NCBI GenBank assembly: GCA_032358255.1
Contig: JAULBX010029821.1
Coordinates: 62,001-126,000 of the forward strand
DNA length: 64,000 nucleotides
DNA from: Heterotrichella gracilis
Taxonomy: Eukaryota > Sar > Xanthophyceae > Tribonematales > Xanthonemataceae
Reading direction: 5' to 3'
Part shown: piece after piece, positions 33,701 to 46,800 of the stretch
How positions within the stretch are numbered: the stretch's first letter is position 1
Layout of the letters: every line of letters begins with the position of its first letter
Notes under the pieces: model-generated
Told to the model about the DNA's origin: nothing
Databases searched by the model: none
The model's input: the letters and a program-made list of their open reading frames with translations, nothing else
Position numbers and translations under genes: made by a program

Positions 33701-34596
33701 GTTGCAAAGTCCCATGAATGCCTTCCTCAACCCGGTAGGGCAGGCGCGACAGGTCAAACTCCACCTCTGTATAGCTGGGAAAAGGATGCAAGTTCAGAGT
33801 AGGGAGGGTTTGCAGTTTCCACTGGAACTTTCCCCAGCAACTGACCGCCCAGGGCGGCACAGGGATGCCATAGGTACATGGGCGTGGCGTACAAGAGGCA
33901 AATGTTGTATCTACACTTTAACTAGTATATGCTGCTTGACTGCTTACATTCTTTTGCCCAGGAAGGCGATGTATAGCACAGTAGCACTGTCCTGTGTGTC
34001 ATGACAATATGCATGTGCTGCTGTGGCCTGATAGACTTACAAGCGTCCAATAAGTCTCTTGACAGAGGAGAACGTGTTCTGTGGGTTGCAAATCGCTTGC
34101 CTCTTGGCCACCTCTCCGATCAGCACGTCACCTGAGTATGGCCCAATCATGAGTAACAAGCAATGAGTAAGGGACGGCGCTGATTGGGACTGTTCCGGAC
34201 TATTTCTAGGAAGGAGCAGGGTGATGGGCTGCAACATAAATAAAGCAGGCTACTGGGATAGCTCACGAACCTTGACCAGTTCTTTGCCTGAGAGAGTGCA
34301 CTGGAATTTGTTGTAGTCAATGCCTACAGCGCAATGGGCGCCCACATACCTTCCGGCAGAAAGGCGACCACTGAGGGCAACATATCCCCGTCCCCAGCTT
34401 GCAACACCTTCGGCTCCCCATGATCAATAATAGCTACGGCAGAGTTGGTGGTCCCCAGGTCAATACCCAATACAGCGTGCAGCGGCGAGATTGGGCACTG
34501 TCTGTTCCGAACTGGGGGATGGGTCGCCCTGTTGCGTAGCCCCGGTCGTGGGAACGAGGCAGGCGCAGGCGGTTTGCTGATTATTGTCGATACCAT
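30780..34596 (-). CDS. HSP70-like ATPase domain protein without substrate-binding domain, 519 aa
   Basis: Exons: 34596-34350, 34131-34041, 33774-33683, 33419-33325, 33029-32933, 32659-32425, 32111-31875, 31524-31336, 31056-30780; nine exons, phases agree (1560 nt). The actin-fold ATPase motifs of HSP70 are present: GIDLGTTNS (residues 44-52), [31 protein letters not shown] (around 229-235), and [14 protein letters not shown] with [11 protein letters not shown] near the end. After GGLIKGEV only about 30 residues remain, so the beta-sandwich and lid are absent. Residues about 366-428 are a Ser/Gly/Pro-rich insertion ([16 protein letters not shown]) inside the ATPase domain, just before the last helix and strand. 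An Arg/Pro-rich N-terminal extension of about 40 residues may target an organelle. A regulatory or scaffold role rather than classic chaperoning is inference. The first ATG in frame is at 34596. Confidence 0.85.
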
Positions 34597-35079
34597 AGAC
34601 GTATGCACCGTACCAACCTTGAAAGGTTGGCGTGTTAAGGCAATTGTGGAGTTATCAAACGCCCAGTTCCATGGAGACTAGCCTTTCACTGGTCATTGCC
34701 GCCATCATACGGCGTAGATGCAGATGCAACATACCGGCAACAACCAGTTAACTTTACTACGATCGTGGATTCGATGAGACGTCTGAAACTGCAGTTTGTT
34801 GTCAAGACGTTTTGGGCAAAGAGGTGCTGGCAAGGAGACTTTTTCCCGCCCTTCCTAAAATGGATTTTAATTTCAAAGTAGGGTTTAGGGTTTAGGGTTC
34901 AGGGTTTCGACTGCCACGTCAGCACAAGTGCAAAAGTTTATCTCCATTGCATGCGAGCACTCGTTCTATCGTTCGAGGTGTGACGCCAGTTACGAACTGG
35001 AAGAGCTGGTTGCGTGGCCTATTGTGTTGACCTTTATCACCGCATGCTGACACTTTAAGGTGCCTTTGAACCACGCACC
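34597..35079. promoter_or_regulatory. Divergent promoter region with telomere-type array
   Basis: Between the divergent HSP70-like and TrpA starts. It carries GTAGGGTTTAGGGTTTAGGG followed by TTCAGGG at about 34880-34904. In plants such telo-box motifs occur in promoters of translation and growth genes; whether that holds here is unknown. Confidence 0.5.
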
Positions 35080-37418
35080 ATGGCGGCTCTCATCTTGGGG
35101 GCACCTTGCAAACACTTGAGCTGCCCTCGCCGTCAGCCTCTTCCTCTCAGACAACGTGCGCTACCCGCCAACCGTGCGGCCCAAACTACCTTCCGCCGGA
35201 GAACGTGCACAATGGCCACCGCCACCACCGCCACCATTGCGGTCAGTGAGCGCATGGCTGACCTCAAGAAGAGGAACAAGTAAGCTACACAGGAACATGC
35301 CCAGTCTATTTGTGAACTCAAGACTCTGTGGCTGTTGCATTCAAGCTGTCAGCGCTCCTTGACCGCATGTTTCCCAGTGCACAGTCCTGCAGTTGGCATG
35401 TGCATGCGTTTGTTGTGGACCCTTGCTTTACTCCTCCTACGGCATTGCCCACCAGCAGCAACGTGTACTGTCCTTGTGGCTAACACAGAAGCTGTCTAGT
35501 TACGGTGGTTGTCTTCCTTAACAGGCTGGCGTTCATTCCCTTCTTGGTGGCGGGTGACCCTGACTTAGCCACCACTGCTGAAGCCATCAAGCGGCTAGAC
35601 CAGCTTGGGGCAGACGTCATCGAGCTGGGAGTACCATACTCGGTGAGCGTCAGCTCTGGTGTAGTCATGCCATAACACGCCTTTTTACAGGCAAACGCGG
35701 AATGGTTGGGACCGCCATTGGTGCGCCTCTGGATATTCTGCCTGCTTCATTCCATTGAACAGTGAAAAGCCATATATGCATGCATTTATTTCTGACAGCA
35801 AAAACGTGGCAATTAATTATCAGTTAACCTGACGGCGCGTATCTCATGCCCGTGCAGGATCCATTGGCAGATGGGCCAGTCATCCAAGCAGCTGCCACCC
35901 GTGCCCTTGAGAAGAAGACCACCCTGGACGCAGTGTTGAAAATGCTGAGCAGCGTGTCTGGTCAGATCACTGCACCGATAGTGATGTTCACCTATTACAA
36001 CCCCATCATGGCCCGCACACCCACAGTGTTCTGCCAACAAGCCAAGCAGGCCGGGGCTTCAGGTGGGGGCGCCGTGCCTGAATGGGTTTAGGGTTTAGGG
36101 TAATGGTCAGCAGGACAGGCACAGTCATCATGGGTTCCAATGGAGTGTGCTGGTAGAATATGCATGCAACCTGTCATGTGTCATCCTTGCATGGACTTTT
36201 GCTTTGTATGCGAGCAAATTGTCACAGTAATGCCTTGCGCCACACCTTGTGGTGCTGATGGCTGGCCTTCAACGCGCCATCAGCGGATGCATTGCCACCA
36301 CATCTACGCACCTAGCGCGCGCCACAAGGCAATTGCCCTTTTGCAGGCCTGCTGGTGCCTGACCTGCCTCTGGAGGAGACGGTGGAGATCCGCGCGGCAT
36401 GCAATGCAGCAGGCCTTGAGCTGGTGCTGCTGGCCACACCCACCACGCCCAAGCAGCGCATGGCGGACATCGCACGCGCATCGCAAGGGTTTGTGTACCT
36501 GGTGTCCTTGACAGGTGGGCGGCATTGCAACCCTGTCATCGTAGGTGCCCTTACCGTTGATTTGGGGTGTGCCATGCTTTGTGCAGTGAATGACGCTTGC
36601 TTGCAAATCTTCTGCGCAGCTTGATACCACCACGCAGCATCTGTGTGTAGTAAGGCATTGCAGGCATGTACGCATGATGATCGAGCATCATTGCAGGCTT
36701 GCGCATGACCATGGGCACGAGTACCCCATAATGGCATCTGGGTCCCTAGTGTAGCTTAATGTTTGGGTACAACTATTCCATGGCTGGTGCTCCTGACCCA
36801 TGCATGGAATGTCAGGCAGGGTGGGTGAATGTGCAATCATGTGGTGTGGCAGGTGTGACTGGCGTGCGAAGCAACATGGAGGCGCGTGTGGAGCAGCTGA
36901 TTGCCGACCTGCAAAACACCACCGAGAAGTCTGTGGCGGTGGGCTTTGGTGTGTCGCGGCCGGAGCAGGCAAAACAGCTTGTGGAGTGGGGTGCGGAGGG
37001 AGTCATTGTGGGCAGCGCGCTGGTGCGGGCGCTTGGAGAGGCAAACAGCCCGGTACGTGTAGTTGGGTGGTCAGGTACAGGTGCATGTACATGTCTTCCA
37101 GAGCAAAGATGTTATGATGCGCTGCAGGTACGATTTGTGGTGAGCATTGCACTGGGGGCAGAGTGCGCTGCGGTGAAAGGGCTGATTGTTTGAACCCTGC
37201 CATTACATTGAAAACCAAGGCCTTGACGGCTGATCCACGCCTCCATGCCGATTAAGGCCAGTGGATATGGCCTTATCATGCCACCATAGGTGCTTCAAAT
37301 AAAACCTAAAATAGTTTATTGGCATTACATTAAATACATGGCCTGCTGTGTTCAGGAGGAAGGTCTGGAGAAGATGGTTGAGCTTGCCACCAGCTTGCGG
37401 AACGCCATCAGCAAATGA
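35080..37418 (+). CDS. TRPA: Tryptophan synthase alpha subunit, plastid-targeted, 317 aa
   Basis: Exons: 35080-35279, 35525-35642, 35858-36062, 36347-36514, 36853-37052, 37356-37418; total 954 nt. The enzyme cleaves indole-3-glycerol phosphate to indole and glyceraldehyde-3-phosphate and passes indole to the beta subunit. Visible motifs: [26 protein letters not shown], with catalytic Glu at about residue 100 and Asp at about 111 (equivalent to Glu49 and Asp60 of the bacterial enzyme); [20 protein letters not shown]; the phosphate-binding loop [16 protein letters not shown]; and [10 protein letters not shown]. The first about 45 residues are rich in Arg, Pro and Ala ([16 protein letters not shown]) and fit a plastid transit peptide; a second ATG at residue 45 would give a short form. 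Size and motif order are normal. TTTAGGG units lie just after the donor of the third coding exon (about 36086-36101). Confidence 0.95.
36086..36102. repeat. Telomere-type array just after a 5' splice site
   Basis: GGGTTTAGGGTTTAGGGT begins about 23 nt downstream of the TrpA donor at 36062/36063. Confidence 0.85.
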
Positions 37419-37845
37419 CTGCGCTTACTTGACAACCAACTGCCAATCACTGCCGGTCTACAATGCTCAAAGGAGGCACCATGCCAAGCCTCAGCCAAGT
37501 TTCCATCACAGTCCACAAACGCACTGGCATCGGTCAGGGTGAATGCTGATTTACGGTGCATCAGCGGCTGACAGCCACCCAGCTCATATTAGCAGCAAAG
37601 CTACACAGGCACTGGTGCTTGCAAGTCTGCGAATGGTCCATTCTACCTATTTCAACGAAATGTCATTGCTTTTTTTTCAGCGCTGCCAGCCTGGAGTCAT
37701 CACACAGCAGCTGGTAGTTTGCAGCCACGCCATTACTGATCTACGTTTTTCAAGCAAATTTACGTGGCATCTGAATCAGCATAGCGCTAATGATGTCATG
37801 CTCAAATGCAATCATCGGGAATGGCCGGTCATTATATGCTTGGGG
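37419..37845. other. Convergent 3' flanks with a decayed copy of the DRC7 gene end
   Basis: Between the stops of TrpA and the DRC7 homologue. Positions about 37657-37713 (ending CAGCGCTGCCAGCCTGGAGT, then CATCACACAGCAGCTGG) resemble 37856-37912, which is the last coding exon of the DRC7 gene read on the plus strand (CAGCGCAGCCAGCCTGGGGT, then CCTCATGCAGCCTCTGG). A partial duplicate of the gene's 3' end therefore lies about 200 nt downstream of the real one. Confidence 0.65.
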
Positions 37846-40800
37846 TCATTCCACTGGGATGATGTTGCTTTCCTTCAGCGCAGCCAGCCTGGGGTCCTCA
37901 TGCAGCCTCTGGTCCAGATCGCCATACTTGCGCATGGACTCCTGGTCGTGCATGCGCACGCGCTTCTGGAGGCAGTGGATCTTGAACGTGATCTCCTCTA
38001 CAGCCCTGTCGTACTCATCAATGTCCACCTTGCTCATCTGCTCCCGGTCACGTTGGAACACAGCCTGCGGGACATGCGCCGTGGGTCAGCAACCTGTCAA
38101 TCATTGGTTGCATCACTGAGGAAGTAGGTTGCACTACCGGCTTTAAACTGTCAGCAACGATGGCAACGGCCTGCAACACATAATGATTCCTGCAAGCCAT
38201 GTAATTTTGTAACAGGGTGCAAAATCGAGTAAGCAGCTTGTCCTTGAGCAACAGACACAGACAATGTCCATTGACCTGCCGCAATGGCGTGCAAGGCAAC
38301 TGGCAACCCAACGTTTGGTGGCCATGAAAATTAACTGCAAGTTGACCGCTGAAAACAACGTGCCCCGGCACGTACCTGGCGTTTGTTGAGGGTGGCCACC
38401 TCGTCATTGTACTGCTTCTGTATTTTCTCGGCCCGGCTCACCATGCGAGTCTTGAATGACTGCAAAGAAATGGAGAAATTCCTTAGACACTGGTTATTCG
38501 AGGTTTAACACAAAGAGCCTGGAGGATGGCTCTGAGGGCCATGGGTGCAAACATCAGCCATACAATTGTCTTGCAGCTTGCTTGAAGGCGGCAACTGATT
38601 ACCAGCCAGTCTGAGATGCATTGTATGGCCCCCCAGGCAATTGCACCTTTGGGCAAGCAGATCATATGATGCACAACTTCCAGCGGCTGAATCATATGCA
38701 TGGGACTGTGACAGAGACAGGACCTCCCTGAACCTTACTCAGGTTACATTGAAACTAAGAAATGCAGACAGATTATCCAAAATGCGCAATTGGTAACATA
38801 ATATTACCATTGTACTAGCCAGTCTTTCTGCCAACATGCGCTGCCAATTGCATGTGCGCAATAGTTCCAACGCCATGCTTCAACTGCAATCCATGATTAA
38901 CGCGCTTCGCACCTGTAGGCACTTTTGGCGGACCTCCTCCGCCTCCTGCACATTCAGCATGCGGGTGCCCTTCACCGGTGGCAGGTACTGGCGCAGGTAG
39001 TCAAACTCGTCGTTCTTGCTTGCGTCCGCCTCGCCATCGCTGTCACTCGACTTGAGCGTTTGGCCATCAAAGTAGAAGGACAGCAGCCGGATGTCCTGCT
39101 CCTCAACCTGGCGGGTGGTCAGGATTTCTGCGATCTCCTCTTTGCTGCGCATCAAGGCCTGCGCCGGAATCCAACACAGTGTTAGTGCAGGATCGAATGC
39201 ATATACTCAGCACTTCCATAACATTGGCCTTCAATTTGGTTGAATCTCTATCACTGAGAATATTATGGTTGACATGCTGACACCTTGTCTTCTGATCCCA
39301 GAATATGTGTGAGAGCATTGACAGAACCAACACATACATGCAATTCAATTGCATGTAGTCATCCTACCAATTTGGAAGCCTACCTGTATACTGTTGGCCT
39401 GTGCAGCAAGGAGCAGCTGGTACTCGTGCTGAGACTGCGCCTCTGTTGGCACTGCATCAATGAGAGCCTGCATACATACGCCACAGGACAAGCATCAGTG
39501 ATTTTGTGCACTGTACATAGGCACTGGTGCCACTAAAACAATTGTAAATGATGTAATAGTGCATAGGGTGCGAGTTGATCCGACAAATTCAGTGATGCAG
39601 TAGTGCATTGGGTGCGATTTGATCCAGCAAATTCAGTGCTATGTAAAACAAGCATCCAGAGCACTTAGTGCTGTAACAGCATGACACTTCACTAGACTGT
39701 TCATGTACCCTAGGGTTGCCTCACCCTCCGCTTGTGCTGCACACTTGCTGAGCTGTACACCGCAGATGTCTGTGTCAAGCGATCGGCTCCACGATGATAA
39801 TCCACCTTGATCTGGTTCAAGGAACAGTAGTACTTTCGCTTTGCAATGCTGGCTCCGAGACAATCTGAGAGCGACCCCAAGCTGAACTTTTCTGCCATAT
39901 TCTTTAAGCCCATCTGTGCAGTAGTGACTGCGTCAGAGGTGAAAGAACTCTTGCGGGAACGGAACCTGGGGACATCCTCTGCAGGGTCTGCTGATGTACT
40001 GGCGGTTGCTTCAGACTCGGAGGCCGCACTGCAGGGCATAGACAGCAACTGAGACGGCATGAAGTTGACTGTGACATTTGCACTTGATGCAGTGGGGCGG
40101 GGGGGGGGGATGCTGGTAAATCGAATGTATTTGGTCGCATCCTTACAAGGGGACCCGCCCAGCTTGGCGTTGCGGGCGCTTGAAGCTGCATGTAAATTCA
40201 TTACCCCACACGCACACATTTGCTGGCTCAAAGTGTAGGCACTGGCATGTTCCCAGGCGCCAAGTTGCATAGCATGTCTCAAAACTTGAATTTTACATCT
40301 TTGATTTGGCTTTATTCAATATTATGCACTGCAAGGTACCTTGGAGTGTCAGGTTGAGGCACCTCCTCAGCAACAGCCTGCTGGGCATCATTAGCAAGCG
40401 CATCAGAGTAGGTGGCCGATCGGTAGACCAGACCATCGGCTGCATGGTCATACTCTTCCACCAGCTTGACTCCTGTCAACTCTGTCCTCCTTGTGAGCCC
40501 ATCCAACCGCGCTGATGGGTGGAACTGCATGTCTACTTTGCTCCCTGCACAGCAAGGGGAAGTCTGCTGAGTGACTATACGTGATGCATGTAACAACATT
40601 CTAGACCTTGACTTGATCTGTACATGGTTCAGGCATGATGCTGAAAACACATACCCTACCACCCAAACCCTGAACCCTGTGCTAGAGCGCACCTGTGGCC
40701 ACGATAAGCTCCTTCAGCCCATGGGAAGCCCCCAGACCGAAATATTCGTAGGCGGCATGCCCTCTGGGCATCACCCTGCGCTTCTGTAGCTTGTCTTTCC

Positions 40801-43800
40801 GGCGGTCATAAAACTCCTGGACTTCATGGATTACTGTGCAGGCAGGATCCTGCAGAAAATGGTTCATATGTGTCACAAAGTGTCACCCACACAGGGCAAC
40901 GTGGTGAAGGGATGGGGAAATAATGTGCAACACTTGAGGGGAATGAATTCTGCTGCTCACCTCATACACAGTGATACGGTCCACCAACCCATCCCATCTT
41001 GCTGTATCCCCGCAAAATGCAAACATCTGTTGGAAACACAACACATATTAATTTGGAGGATAAAATGTTATGTTGACCAAAACCATGCATGTTGACCAAA
41101 AACAGTGCATTCTGAACAATTCCAGAGTGCTCTCACGGTCCAAGGTTCGTGATACAGCATACAGGATGTTTTCTTACCTCATGTTTGCATTGCCGATATA
41201 GGATAACCTTCAACCCACGCGGGCAGCGCATGTGCAGCATATCACGTGGGATGACGATCGGCAGGGCCCAGGTTGGGGGCATGCTTGGCAGCAGCTCCCA
41301 CTTGTCCTCACTGGGCTGACTGCTGGTGGAATTTGCCTTGGCAGCAGAGGCTGTTGCCTCTTGGCGAGCCTCAGACCCTAGAATAAAAAGCAACAGAACT
41401 GAACCCGCATGCACACAGTTGCCTTCTTATGTCATGATTACCATTATTCACAATAATGGTATTAATACAATTTCCGAGTATTAATTACCCAGTCACTGAA
41501 CATATGTTTGCAAATAATTTGGAATAACGGCAAGATGCCATGCCTGACATGGAGCATACCCTGGGCGTGGGGAAACAGTGACTGTTGCCTCTTGGCCTGT
41601 GCAGCAGCAGATTTGGGCATAAGGCTGGGTCCCCTGCTGTTCCTATGTGCTGACAGCGTGAGCCTAGGTGCGTGCGCGGACAGCGTTGCTCTTGACTGCG
41701 CTGGTGCGGTCACAGGAGGGGAGCTGATGCTAGTCCCAGAGGAGGTGGTTCTGTTGCTGGAGAGTCCCTCCCCAGACACTCCACCATTGCCGGTAGATGA
41801 TGGTCTGATGCCATTGAGGTCTTGCAGCTTTGCAGCGGACATCAGCGGGCGGCTGCTGCTTGCATCCTGTTGGAGGCAAGAGGATAATGGTCCTGGGTGA
41901 TGCATGAGCAGCTTCAAAACTTGTCCATTGAAACTTACAATGTTCGTCCACTTTATTGTTATGAAGAAATTCCTGTACATTTTTGAATCTGTTTCATTAT
42001 AACTGTAATATTTTGAAGTTCATCAAAAAATCAATTTCCTATTTTCCTGAAAAAGTTTTCTTTGTTTCAAATGCGTTTGCAAATCGTATGTACCTCCCAC
42101 CACCATCAATAATCAGATGAGGTCCATGGGAGACTTTTAAGCATGTACTCACCTCCACTGGCAGATACAGCTCATCATTCTGTATGCTGATCAGGGATTC
42201 CCACTTGGAAGGATCCGCCAGATCATAGGATATCAGGGATGGGACTGCGCGTGAATCAGAGTGAGGCTCTGGCATTTGCATGCATATCCAGTAGTTGAGG
42301 TGGTTCCACACAAACTCAATGCCTGCATACTGGCTGTTGTCGATCTTGTACTGGACTCCCGTGGCTGGCTCCACAAATAAGTCAGTTTGGATCTGCACCA
42401 CACAACATGTATACAGGTAGTTGGTCAGTATCACCAGTGAATTAAACATGGGCAGTAAAGCTAACACACCAATGCAGAGACAGGCACACGGGTAATCCCC
42501 ATATTCAGTGAGTGCGCATGGTATTCACATGTTGGCAATCACCATACTGGGCGATGCCAGAGGCTTGCGACTCACCTCGCGGCGACCTGCACGCACCCAC
42601 ACCCATGCATGAAGGGTTTTGCACTCCTTGGCCTGCTCTGGGGTCAGTGCTATCTTGGGCGGCGCAGTTGGAGCTGGTCCACTTTCCAGCTTCAAAACTG
42701 GAATGACGACTGATCCTTTGGAGACCATGCTACTCCGTGGTGGTTGCTGCAAAAATATTGAAATTCATTTTGAAGAGCGTGACTGAGAAAACTTATTGGG
42801 TGCCAGCTCGGGCAACTTGTCTTTCCATGATAGCAGTAACGGGAGATGTTATGCAATGGCATCATGCCTCCCTGGTGTTGACATGCAATGAAACAATCCC
42901 ACTAGCAACAGGACAAAGGAAGAAAACAGTATCAAAGCTTGCAGCTCTGCATGCGTATGCAGCTGCCTTTGCCATCCAAAGAGTGCTAGGATAACTTCGG
43001 TCAAGCAACAGATTTTCAAATGACCAGTGGCCACATCACCAAGGCCAATCACCAAGTGCACGCGTGCAAATGGGAATATGCCATTTATCTTGCTGTGCAG
43101 AGCGCGGCGTATGCATAGCTTCCCCCTTTTCCATCTTCCACCTGGGTACTTACATAGTCCCGCCTGACGTGGTACTTTGTTTGTGGGAATCGAGATGCCG
43201 ATGACGGCTGATTGCTACGGTAAGTTGAAGCACCTTGCGCCACCTGGCCAGCTGGGTCATCTTGGAGCAATGGACAGACAACCTCCTTCTGGTCATTCTT
43301 CACAATGTGTGTTGGCGCATAACCCACGACAACATATGCATCATACCCAGAACCAACCAACATTGAGCACAATGCAGTCGCAATGTCAAAACTGTCGCCT
43401 GCCTGTTACAGGCCATGAACAAATCAGACTCTTTGGATGTCAACAGAAAATATGCAGCAACGTGTAATGGGCTGTAAAATCAAGTATGAGCAGCTGGAAT
43501 TGGGAAGCCTGCGGGATCAGGGTGAGGCAGGCCATACCTGCCAGGAAATGACTGATGAAGGGGATGGGAGGTGCTCTGGTGGTTGGTAGGGAGAGTCAAG
43601 CTGCTCATACTTGATAAAATCTGCAACGAATCTAGTAATGCCACTTAGATCATGTAGCTGTGAGTATGGCAGGTTGGTTGGGCGGAGCGTTGTACATACA
43701 AACTTGCGCTGGCCGCACTCATTGTAGGGAGTCAGATACAGTGGGCGCCTGCCAGGGTACAGGCTGCGGAAATGCATGATATACTGCTTGATGTAGTCTA

Positions 43801-46800
43801 GCATGCGCTGCTCTGCTGTGCTAGTGGTAGTGTACGAGCTGGGGAAGGTGCCCTCCCTTGCAACATGTTGCACCCGCTGTTTCTTGCTGTTGAATTGTGT
43901 GCTGTCGTCGTTATCCCAGTGTTTCACCTGCGCGCCATGAGGATTGTCAGCCCCAATATCAAGATTGTCGGTATGACGCAACAAACAAATTGATACACAC
44001 CGTCTTGGCCTCACTCCATACACAGTGATGGCTAAACCTTGTCTGTACAGCACTCCATATATTCATAATATGCATAAGGATGTAATGCACACAATTGCCG
44101 GTAGATGCACACCGCTGGTCATCCACTGCGGCAATGTACATACCGGGAAGTTTGGGAAAGATGAGAAGCGGAACGCGTTCCACATAGGTCCTGTCTGTTC
44201 TTCAGGATGTGATGCAGCAAGGTCATTTGACTGCAGCCCCTCCTCTGGGAGTAGCTCGAACATGCTGAGGATGCAGTCTTCAAACACGTACATGCGATTT
44301 GCACTGGGCGCCAGCTGTGTGTCTAGCTCCATCCATTGAACCGACTCCAACCTAGCATCAATGACAAGGAAGCAAGTTGTCAGGCTGGCCAGGACTATAC
44401 AACATACAAGTTATGACGTGATTTACCGGCAAAATGGTGTGCATAAGCATACAAAAGACCGTCACTGACGTACCCATTCCAGGCAGAAGCTAGCTGCATG
44501 TCTGCTGCGTCTGGAAGCTTGATGGTGTGCATGGTGTGCTGCCGCTGCTCAATGCCGTCAACGCCTCCAAAGATGTACAAGGAGCCTTGCTGGGCAGTCA
44601 TGATGTGGGACACTCGAGCAGGCTTGTTAGGGCCAGGCAGTTCAACCTCCTTCCATTGCTTGCTGTGCACATCAAGCACATGTAGGTCGTCTAACACAAA
44701 ATTGTTGCGCCCGCCATGCATCAAAGTCACATCCCCTGCAAGTGCAAGGCAATTGCAATGAAATCCTTTAATCCTTGCCACATATGTATTAAAAATGGGT
44801 TTTATTCTTAACCAACGGGCTTGTCAAGTGCAGGCTGCGTAGATATTCTTATTTGTTTTATAAATATATTCAATGATGGGTAATGTCCATGCATACTATT
44901 TATTGTGCAGTCAGACTTGCCCTTGTAAAAATGTGATCCACGACTTTCCATCCTGGCACTGGTTGCAAAAGAAACAAACCGGGGTCCAAGCTAGAGCTCA
45001 GCTTACCAACACAGCACAAGGCAGCCCCTTGCCGAGGCGCGGGTGATGATCCAGCAATGAGCACATGCGACCATGACCAGCTCTGGAGGTCCAGCAGGTG
45101 CACGTCATTCATGCGTGAGCCCCTTCCTTTCCCGCCAAAAACCACCAGGTTGCCACCCAGCAGCGCCAGGCTGGCATCCTCCCTGGGGCTGGGAGGGGCC
45201 CCTTCGCAGGTGGGTTTGAACCACATCCACTTTGCCACATCCAGCACGTACAGGTCACCAAGCCTCTTGTTCTCAACATTACTTCCCCCAAAGACCAGCA
45301 ACCTACAGGGTAGAGATTGCAGATCTTGTCGTTGTTCTGATGGCATGGGGCCAGTACCTCAAAACAATATAATTCACGGCAATAATACTCAGACAAAAGT
45401 GAAGGGAAATTTTATTGCAGGGAAAATGCAACATACCAATTATTGATGGGATCAAAGATCGCACTGTGGTGGTCCCGGTGGCATGGCTTATCCCCCGTGG
45501 TCGATTGCAGGTGCCAATCCATGCGCTGTGTGCTGATCCAAAACAGCTCATTGGTCTTTGCGCCGTCATGCGCACGCTTCCCCCCAAACACAAAGAACAT
45601 GTCGTTGTGCTGTGACAGTGTGTGGTTCTCCCTGAGGGTGCACCGATGGTCTTGGTCTCGCGCAAATGCTAGGCCAGGAACCTCTGCCTTGCAGTCATAG
45701 TGGATGTATGGGCCCACCTACACATGCAGCGCTATTGTCAATGCAGCTGGGCTGATTGCTCATTGCGTTGCTCCCAGGCATGGCAAACACCCAGCCCTGG
45801 AGCAATGATTGATTGACAATATGAACTTTTGCTGTAAAATTACTCGCGCTGTTAATATGAGCCTTGGTGTGCAATAAATAGATAGTATTGTGATGGCCGC
45901 TTATTGTGCCATGTACACTTCTTATTATTATGCTATCAGCATGCCTACCTGTTGCCCAATGGGCTTCAATCGCTCCATTTCCTCCAGCCGCTCACGCTCC
46001 TCTTCCTCCCGTAGGAACCCCAGGAACTTTGCCAGCCCCTCCTCATACTTGAGCTTGTAGCGGATATCAAGCAGGTTGTACCTGCATGCCATCCGCAACA
46101 GCCGCTTGCCATCCATTTTGCTGCCAATGACCCACTTCGCCTCACGGAAAATGCATGCAAATGAGAGCAGAGCATGCTACGGCAGAGCATTGCTACCACT
46201 GTCGTTCTTTTTGCAAATGCAACAGAGGATGCAACAAGGCATGCTGTATGGATAAATTCATGCAATCGTTGTCTAACATGGCCTGCTGCATGGATGAATT
46301 CATGCAAATATTGTCACATACCGTACATCCAGTTCCTTGATCGCCTTCAGATGGGCCAATTGTGATGGCAGCTTGACGAGCTTGTTGTTGGGCAGAATCA
46401 ACCGCTGCAGCTTCTTGAGGTAGCCTACAGATGCTGGCAAGCTCTGTAGGTTGTTTGCTGAGCAGTCCAGGCAAAGCAGCGCTGGGCAGCTGCCGATGCT
46501 TTCCGGAAGGCATTCCAGCTTGTTGTGCTCCAAGTGCAGCACTTGGAGCTCTGACAGCTCAGAAATGCAGCTTGGGAAGCTTGTCAGCTGATTCCCAGAC
46601 ACATCTAGCTTTCTTTGAAAGCAGAACACGTCAGTTACTAGTGGGTAAACTGCAAGATGGCAAGCTGCTATTTGGCATGAGAAGGCGCCATGTTACATGC
46701 CAATACATGTGTTGGGCGTGCTCTTACTAAAGTGACCTCCAGAACGCACTGGGTAGTGTCTGTATTGTGCAACAAGGCCCAATAAGGACTCGTACCGCAG

